A program made the position numbers and the translations under genes. The notes under the pieces were generated by a model. That model saw only the letters and a list, made by a program, of their open reading frames with translations. It did no database searches and was not told the origin of the DNA. Source: Corallococcus sp. AS-1-6 (GTDB taxonomy: Bacteria > Myxococcota > Myxococcia > Myxococcales > Myxococcaceae). From it: a stretch of 64,000 nucleotides of DNA. Where the stretch lies: contig NZ_JAIQDE010000027.1 in NCBI RefSeq assembly GCF_020037015.1, forward strand, positions 79,206 through 143,205, read 5' to 3'. Shown here piece by piece: positions 58,705 through 64,000 of the stretch. Position 1 is the stretch's first letter; every line of letters begins with the position of its first letter.

Positions 58705-60432
58705 TTCGGGCTTCCCTGGGGGCTGCTGGCGTTGGGCGCGTTGGTGCCGCTGGTCGCGGCGTACTTCCTGCGCCGCCGGCAGAAGCCGGTGGTGGTGAGC
58801 GCGCTGTTCTTGTGGCGCACGCCGCGTCCTCGCGCGGAGGGCGGACCCCGGTGGGAGCGCTTCACGCGCGAGGCGTCACTGCTGCTGGAGGCGCTCGCCG
58901 TGCTGGCCGCCGCGCTGTACCTGGCGGACGTGCGGCTGGGAGAGGACGCTCGCCGTCGTCACCTGGTGCTCGTCGTGGATGGCAGCCTGTCCATGTCCGC
59001 GCGGACTCCGGAGGGCAAGACGGTGCTGGAGTACGTGCGCACCGAAGCCGCGAAGCGCGTGGAGTCGGAACGCGCGACCCATGTCACGGTGCTCGCGAGC
59101 GGCGTGGCACCCCAGGTCCTCGCTGGACCGGAGGCCGAGGCGTCGCGCGCCCTGGGCGCTCTGGAGTCCTTCGAAGCGCGCGGCCCGGATCATGACGTCA
59201 CGGCTTCGCTCCTGTGGGCGCAGGAGCTGGCCGGCCCGGGCAAGCGCGTGCACTTCTTCACCGACGCGCCGCCCTCCGAGGACGCGACCGTGCCTCCCTC
59301 CGTGCGCTGGACGGCGCTGGGCCGCTCCCAGGGCAACGTGGCGCTGGTCTCCGCGCAGCGGCGCGACGAGGGCGGCCGGGCCACGGTGACGCTGCGGGTC
59401 GCTCGCTTCGGAGCGGGGCCTTCGGAGATTGAAGCCCGCGTGCGCGCGGCCCCCGGACCGGGCGCGCGCGAAGGCACCGAACGCACGGAGCGCATCGCGC
59501 TTCCGGAAGAAGGTGCCGCGACCGTGCGCCTCACGTTCCGCGAGGCCGGCGACGTGGAGGTGTCCCTGCCGGACGACGCGCTGCCCGAGGACGGACACGT
59601 GCGCCTGCCCCCATCCCCCGTGATGCCGGTGGCCGTGGGACTGACGGAGGGCCTGTCGCCCGCGTCGAAGCAGGCGCTGGAGCGCTTCCTGGCGGTGTCG
59701 TCCGATGTGGCGCACGGCCCTCCTGTTCCCGGCGCGCCGGTGCTGTCCGTCGGCCCCGCGCGCGCGGAGGCCCGCGTGACGCTGGGCGCGGAAGGACCGC
59801 TGCGCACCTTCGTGGGGCCGTTCTTCACGGAGAAGGGCAGCACGCTGATGGACGACGTGCAGCTCTCGGGTGTGCGGTGGACGGCGGGCGCGAACCCTCC
59901 GGGGCGCCCGTTAATGACCGCGGGCGAAGCCGTGCTCGTGTCGGAAGAGGAGGGCGGACGGCTGCACCTCAACGTGGACCTGGCGCGCTCCAACCTCCAG
60001 CGGACCACGGCCTGGCCCGTGCTCCTGGGCAACGTGGTGCGTGAGGCGCGGCGGCTTCGCGAGGGGTTCCCCCGGCGTCAGCTCAACCTGGGCGAAGCGC
60101 TCTCCGTGGTGACGGAGGCCGGTGCGCGCTACGCGCTGAAGGGGCCTTCGGGCCGCAAGCCCGTGTTCGGCGCGGGCGCGCTGAGCCTGCCCGCGCCCAC
60201 CCGTCCCGGCCGCTACGTGCTGGAGCGCGACGGCCGTGAAGTGGACTCGCTGGAGGTGCTGGCGCTGGATGCTCGCGAGTCGGACCTGCGGGGCCGGGGC
60301 AGCGTGGACGTGGCCGCGAAGGAAGCGGGTGAGGACTCGGAAGGGAACAGCGGCCATGAGCGCGCCCGCTGGCCCCTTGTGGTGCTGCTGGCCGCGCTGC
60401 TGGCGGACTTCTACGTCACGAGGAAGGCATGA
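58699..60432 (+). CDS. BatA-like VWA membrane protein
   Basis: 577 residues. An N-terminal pair of membrane helices (LPWGLLALGALVPLVAAYFL and LLLEALAVLAAALYLADV) encloses the aerotolerance/BatA-type segment with RRRQKPVVVSALFLW. A VWA domain follows with the metal-site motif VVDGSLSMSART near residue 93. A long extracytoplasmic region and a C-terminal membrane helix (WPLVVLLAALLADFYV) complete the protein. It overlaps the preceding frame and the next VWA gene by 4 bases each. VWA proteins in MoxR operons bind partners through the metal site. Confidence 0.88.
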   Translation: MSFGLPWGLLALGALVPLVAAYFLRRRQKPVVVSALFLWRTPRPRAEGGPRWERFTREASLLLEALAVLAAALYLADVRLGEDARRRHLVLVVDGSLSMSARTPEGKTVLEYVRTEAAKRVESERATHVTVLASGVAPQVLAGPEAEASRALGALESFEARGPDHDVTASLLWAQELAGPGKRVHFFTDAPPSEDATVPPSVRWTALGRSQGNVALVSAQRRDEGGRATVTLRVARFGAGPSEIEARVRAAPGPGAREGTERTERIALPEEGAATVRLTFREAGDVEVSLPDDALPEDGHVRLPPSPVMPVAVGLTEGLSPASKQALERFLAVSSDVAHGPPVPGAPVLSVGPARAEARVTLGAEGPLRTFVGPFFTEKGSTLMDDVQLSGVRWTAGANPPGRPLMTAGEAVLVSEEEGGRLHLNVDLARSNLQRTTAWPVLLGNVVREARRLREGFPRRQLNLGEALSVVTEAGARYALKGPSGRKPVFGAGALSLPAPTRPGRYVLERDGREVDSLEVLALDARESDLRGRGSVDVAAKEAGEDSEGNSGHERARWPLVVLLAALLADFYVTRKA

Positions 60433-63170
60433 CCTTCACCCTTCCCCAGGCGTGGCTGCTGCTGTTGCCGCTGGGCCTCTTCCTGTGGCGCTACGGCCGG
60501 AGGCCTGGCCCGCCCATGGTGCTGCGGTGGGCGCTGCTGGTGCTCGGCGTGGGCGCGCTGTCCGGGCCGGAGCTGCGGCTGGCGAACGCGGGCAGCGACG
60601 TGGCGGTGGTGGTGGACCGCTCGCGCTCCATGCCGCTGGACGTGGACCGGGTGGCGCAGGAGCTCGTCTCGCTGGTGGAGTCCCAGCGCCGGCCGGGCGA
60701 CCGCGTGGGCGTCATCACCTTCGGCCGCGAGGCGCGGGTGGAGTCCCCGCTGTCGGAGGTGGGCCGGTTCGGAGGTTTCACGCGGCCGGTGGACGCGGAG
60801 GCGTCGGACCTGTCGGCCGCGCTGGACGCGGCGGGCGCGCTCATTCCGCCCGAGCGCACGGGCCGGGTGCTGGTGGTCTCCGACGGCCGGGCCACGGGAG
60901 CGGATGCCCGGGGCGCGACGCGGCGGCTGGCGGCGCGAGGCATCGCGGTGGACTACCGGCAGGTGTCCCGGCCGGAGCCCGCGCTGGACGTGGCCGTGGT
61001 GTCGCTGGACGTGCCCGCCACCGTCTCCGTGCGCGAGCCCTTCCAGTTCTCCGCCGTGGTGCAGGCCACCTCCGCCGTCACCGGCACCGTGCGGCTGGAG
61101 CGCGACGGGAAGGTGCTGGTGAAGGGGCCGTACGACTTCAAGCCCGGGCCCAACCTGCTGCCCCTGCGCGACCTCCTGGAGGAGCCGGGGCTCGTGCGCT
61201 ACCGGCTCACGGTGGAGGTGCCCGGAGACGGCGTCCCGGAGAACGACGTGGGCGTGGGCGTGCTGCGCGTGGAGGGCCCGCCGCGCGTGTTGCTGCTCAC
61301 CGCGCAGCCGTCGGGCACGCTGGCGAAGGCGCTGGCGGCGACGGGCATGGCGCTGGAGGTGAAGGCGCCGTTCCACCTGTCGCTGGAGGCGCTCGACGGG
61401 GTGGGCGTGGTGGTGCTGGAGAACGTGGACGCCAACGCGTTGGGCGAGACGGGGTTGAGCGCGCTGGCGGACTACGTGGACCAGGCGGGCGGCGGACTGG
61501 TGATGACGGGAGGGCGGTCGAGCTTCGGCGAGGGTGGCTACCGGCGCTCGCCGGTGGAGCCGCTGTTGCCCGTGTCGCTGGAGATGCGCGAGGAGCAGCG
61601 GCGCGCGTCGGTGGCGATGAGCGTGCTCATGGATTCGAGCTGTTCCATGGGCATGCAGGTGCCGGACGGGCGCACGAAGATGGAGCTGGCCGCCGAGGGC
61701 GTCACGGCGGCGCTCACGCTGCTCAACGCGAACGACGAGGCCTCCGTGCACATGGTGGACACGGAGCCGCATGAAATCTTCCCCTTGAGTCCGGTGAGCA
61801 GGGGCCTGCCGTTCGACCAGGTGGCGCGGGGCTTCAGCGGCGGTGGAGGCATCTACGTGGGGACCGCCCTTCGCGCGGGCAGCAAGGAGATCCTCCGCAG
61901 CGAAAAGCCCACGCGGCACGTGGTGCTGTTCTCCGACGCGGCGGACTCCGAGGAGCCGGGCGACTACCAGGAGACATTGGCGGCGCTGCGAGCGGCCAAC
62001 GTGACGGTGTCGGTCATCGGCCTGGGAAAGCCCACGGATCCGGACGCGGAGCTGCTGCGCGAGGTGGCCCGGCGCGGCGCCGGGCGCATCTACTTCGCGG
62101 AGGACGCGATGAGCCTGCCGCGCATCTTCAGCCAGGAGACGCTCGCGGTGGCGAGGGCCACGTTCGTGGACGAGCCTGCGTCGCTGGAGGCGGCGCCGGA
62201 CCTGCCGCTGCTGGGGCCGCTGCCGACGACGGGCCTGCCGCAGGTGGGCGGCTACAACCTCACCTACCTGAAGCCGCGGGCGAACGTGGCGCTGCGCACG
62301 TTGGACACGAACGCCGCGCCGGTGCTGGCGCTGTGGCCGCATGGCGCGGGGCGCACGGTGGCGCTCACGGCGGAGGTGGACGGCAGGTACACGGGGGAGT
62401 TGCGTGAGTGGAGCGCGCTGCGGACGACGCTGGAGGCGGTGGTGCGCTGGTCGATGGGGCGGCCGACGCCGAAGGAGGAGGCGGTGGTGCGCTCGGAGCG
62501 CCAGGGCAACCTGCTGCGCGTGACATTGGACCTGCCGCCGGGCGAGCCGATGCCGGGCGCGCTGCCCACGGCGGTGTTGCTGTCGGGCGACGGGCGCTCC
62601 GGTGTGGAGAAGCCGCTGCACTGGGAGGACGAGGACCGGCTGGTGGTCGAGTATCCGCTGACGGGCAGCGGCACCTGGCACCCGGTGGTGAAGTGGGGGG
62701 GACGCGTGTTGAGGGCGCCACCGGTGGCGCTGCCGTACGCGCCGGAGTTCGAGCCGGGCAGCGCGAAGGAGGGCCTCAAGCTCCTGCGAGCGCTGGCGGC
62801 GGTGGGTGGAGGTCAGGAGCGGCTGTCGATGACGGGCCTGTTCGCGGAGGCGCCGGAGTCAGAGGGCCGCGTGGCATTGGCGCCCTGGCTGGTCGCGTTC
62901 GCGCTGGCGGCGATGCTGGCGGAGGTCGCGGTGCGCAGGTTCCTCTCGGCGCCGCGAGTGCGAGCAACGCGGGAGAGGCCCATGAAGGAAGCCATCGCAA
63001 GTGAGCCCATGGCAGCACCCCGCACGGACGTGAAGCCCACCACGACGCCGCCCAGGCCCGTCCAGGATGAACCCGCCGAGCAGAAGCCCGAGCCTCCGAA
63101 ACCGCCCGCTGGGGTGGACTCCGCACTGGAGGCCGCGCGAGCGCGGGCACGGCGTCGCACGGGGCGCTGA
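60429..63170 (+). CDS. Large VWA membrane protein with two VWA domains
   Basis: 913 residues. Two N-terminal helices lie near residues 5-20 and 30-45. The first VWA domain has VVDRSRSMPL near residue 62. A GATase1-like segment follows (LENVDANALGETGLSALADYVDQAGGGLVMTGG), then a second VWA domain with DSSCSMGMQ near 400 and FSDAADSEEPGDY. A C-terminal helix (LAPWLVAFALAAMLAEVAV) leads to a Pro/Lys-rich tail (TTTPPRPVQDEPAEQKPEPP). The layout matches the large VWA/glutamine-amidotransferase-like proteins in such operons. It closes the operon and starts with ATGA overlap to the BatA-like gene. Confidence 0.9.
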   Translation: MTFTLPQAWLLLLPLGLFLWRYGRRPGPPMVLRWALLVLGVGALSGPELRLANAGSDVAVVVDRSRSMPLDVDRVAQELVSLVESQRRPGDRVGVITFGREARVESPLSEVGRFGGFTRPVDAEASDLSAALDAAGALIPPERTGRVLVVSDGRATGADARGATRRLAARGIAVDYRQVSRPEPALDVAVVSLDVPATVSVREPFQFSAVVQATSAVTGTVRLERDGKVLVKGPYDFKPGPNLLPLRDLLEEPGLVRYRLTVEVPGDGVPENDVGVGVLRVEGPPRVLLLTAQPSGTLAKALAATGMALEVKAPFHLSLEALDGVGVVVLENVDANALGETGLSALADYVDQAGGGLVMTGGRSSFGEGGYRRSPVEPLLPVSLEMREEQRRASVAMSVLMDSSCSMGMQVPDGRTKMELAAEGVTAALTLLNANDEASVHMVDTEPHEIFPLSPVSRGLPFDQVARGFSGGGGIYVGTALRAGSKEILRSEKPTRHVVLFSDAADSEEPGDYQETLAALRAANVTVSVIGLGKPTDPDAELLREVARRGAGRIYFAEDAMSLPRIFSQETLAVARATFVDEPASLEAAPDLPLLGPLPTTGLPQVGGYNLTYLKPRANVALRTLDTNAAPVLALWPHGAGRTVALTAEVDGRYTGELREWSALRTTLEAVVRWSMGRPTPKEEAVVRSERQGNLLRVTLDLPPGEPMPGALPTAVLLSGDGRSGVEKPLHWEDEDRLVVEYPLTGSGTWHPVVKWGGRVLRAPPVALPYAPEFEPGSAKEGLKLLRALAAVGGGQERLSMTGLFAEAPESEGRVALAPWLVAFALAAMLAEVAVRRFLSAPRVRATRERPMKEAIASEPMAAPRTDVKPTTTPPRPVQDEPAEQKPEPPKPPAGVDSALEAARARARRRTGR

Positions 63171-63283
63171 GCCGGCGTGCTCGTGCGCGCGAGCATGAGC
63201 ACCGCGCCAGGTCTCTTGATCCTCACGCTGTCCACAGGGGAGGGAGCCCCCGCTCAGGCTTGCCCGGCAGCGGTGCACCCCAA

Positions 63284-63930
63284 GAACCTGTCCGACAGTC
63301 GGACAAGTTTGGATGGCCTCGGCTCACGGGAGCTTCCGGTCCACAGGCCGCAGAAACCAGTCCGACAGTCGGACCAGTTTACAGGCCCTCGGCTCACGAG
63401 AGCTTTCGGTCCACCCGGGCACAGCGGAAACCTGTCGGACAGTCGGACAAGTTGGAGGCCCTCGGCTCACGAGAGCTTCCGGCCCACCTGGGCGCAGCGG
63501 AAACCGGTCCGACAGTCGGACAAGTTTGGAGGCCCTCGGCTCACGGGCGCTTTCGGTCCACTGGCTGCGGAAGCCACTCCGACCCGTCATAAAGGTTTGA
63601 AGGACCTCTGGTGAGTTGCTGGTCCACCCGAGCCGTGGAAACCGGTCCGACAGTCGAACAAGTTGGAGGGCCTCGGTTCACGGGAGCTTCCGGTCCATAG
63701 GCCGCGGAAACCGGTCCGACAATCGGAACGGATTGGAGGGGCTCGGCTCATGAGCGCACCTGGGCCGCGGAAACCTGTCCGACAGTCGGACAAGCTCAGG
63801 GGGTTCGGGTCGGAGCTTCCGGTCCACCCGGACACTGCGAAGACCTGTCCGACAGTCATGCAGGTTTGGGAGATCGCTGGTGAGGGCTGCTGGTTCATCC
63901 GGGCAACGGGAACTTGTCCGACTGGAGGTC
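63284..63930. repeat. Tandem array of about ten 70-75 bp units with a 15-bp palindrome
   Basis: Each unit carries the core GTCCGACAGTCGGAC, two 7-base inverted arms around an A. Cores lie at 63290, 63360, 63434, 63507, 63645, 63714, 63777 and 63847, with decayed ones near 63577 and 63916. Parts of the rest are also shared (CTCGGCTCACGRGAGCTT, CGGTCCAC, GCGGAAAC). The units are degenerate, with substitutions and small indels. The sequence does not read as a gene. From 63171 to 63283 I see nothing definite. Confidence 0.85.
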
Positions 63931-64000
63931 TGCGCGGAATAGCGAGGCCAGTTGGCCGGCTGCCAAGCGACAAGGGGGACAGGAGCTTCGAGCACAATGC

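Noticed and set aside
63284..63930. CRISPR array
   Set aside because: The units are similar along most of their length, including what would be spacers. Repeats are degenerate, spacing varies and no cas genes are present.
63177..63997. Several open frames of 85-145 codons over the palindromic array on both strands
   Set aside because: They are read across degenerate tandem repeats in several frames, have no ribosome site and no domain. Repeat DNA of this type often leaves frames open by chance.

Overview
The window looks like chromosomal DNA of a myxobacterium of the Myxococcaceae (Myxococcus/Corallococcus type). The base composition is very GC-rich with strong third-position GC. Genes often overlap by 4 bases (ATGA, GTGA, TTGA). 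The gene set is also typical: a mannose-family PTS with its own HPr and EI, a kinase fused to PilZ, an NtrYX-like pair, several MBOAT/SGNH and envelope genes, and a MoxR-DUF58-VWA operon. The assignment is inference from composition and gene content; no marker gene was compared.

Layout. 1-1.6 kb: the end of an SPFH-domain protein and an NAD-kinase-like protein. 2.0-6.7 kb: a complete mannose-type PTS operon (EIIA, EIIB, EIIC, EIID, HPr, EI). 6.8-14.1 kb: a small PRC-barrel-like protein, then minus-strand envelope genes (MgtC-like, a lipoprotein, an RND/MMPL exporter, a PF10136 membrane protein and an MlaC/Ttg2D-like periplasmic protein). 14.3-20.5 kb, mostly plus strand: metK, a formyltransferase, a GspG-like pseudopilin, a structured tRNA-like element, a YchJ-like protein (minus strand), uppP, a CoA-type NUDIX hydrolase and an NPPY methyltransferase. 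20.5-26.2 kb, minus strand: NtrY-like kinase, NtrX-like regulator, a BamA/Omp85-like protein and a DUF4390 protein, read in that order. 26.3-33.1 kb: a class C beta-lactamase-fold protein, a small transferred cassette flanked by a 62-bp repeat, and an MBOAT acyltransferase with a tandem SGNH protein. 33.2-40 kb: a RidA homologue and a mannose/GDP-mannose supply group (GDP-mannose pyrophosphorylase, a kinase-PilZ-DnaJ-like fusion, phosphomannomutase, ROK kinase). 40-48.8 kb: a BNR-repeat protein, DUF547, a Rieske oxygenase, TolC with a divergent MarR regulator, TonB-ExbD-ExbB and an aldo/keto reductase.

48.9-50.6 kb is a two-gene module of lower GC than its surroundings: a RecF/OLD-type ABC ATPase overlapping a DUF3226 (TOPRIM-like) protein. 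I regard it as the best candidate for an accessory, possibly anti-phage, system. 50.8-63.2 kb is one long plus-strand operon: a Gln/Gly-rich coiled-coil membrane protein, MoxR AAA+, a membrane protein, an ABC ATPase and permease, DUF58, an odd 84-codon frame built of repeats, and two VWA membrane proteins. From the ATPase onward almost every junction overlaps. 63.2-64 kb holds no convincing gene. It contains a tandem array of about ten 70-75 bp units, each with a 15-bp palindrome.

Working together, the PTS operon phosphorylates and senses sugars. The MBOAT/SGNH pair and the GDP-mannose genes point to synthesis and acylation of surface polysaccharide. The MlaC-PF10136-RND group, uppP and the BamA-like protein concern the envelope. 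TonB-ExbBD energises outer-membrane uptake. The NtrYX-like pair is the likely local transcriptional control.
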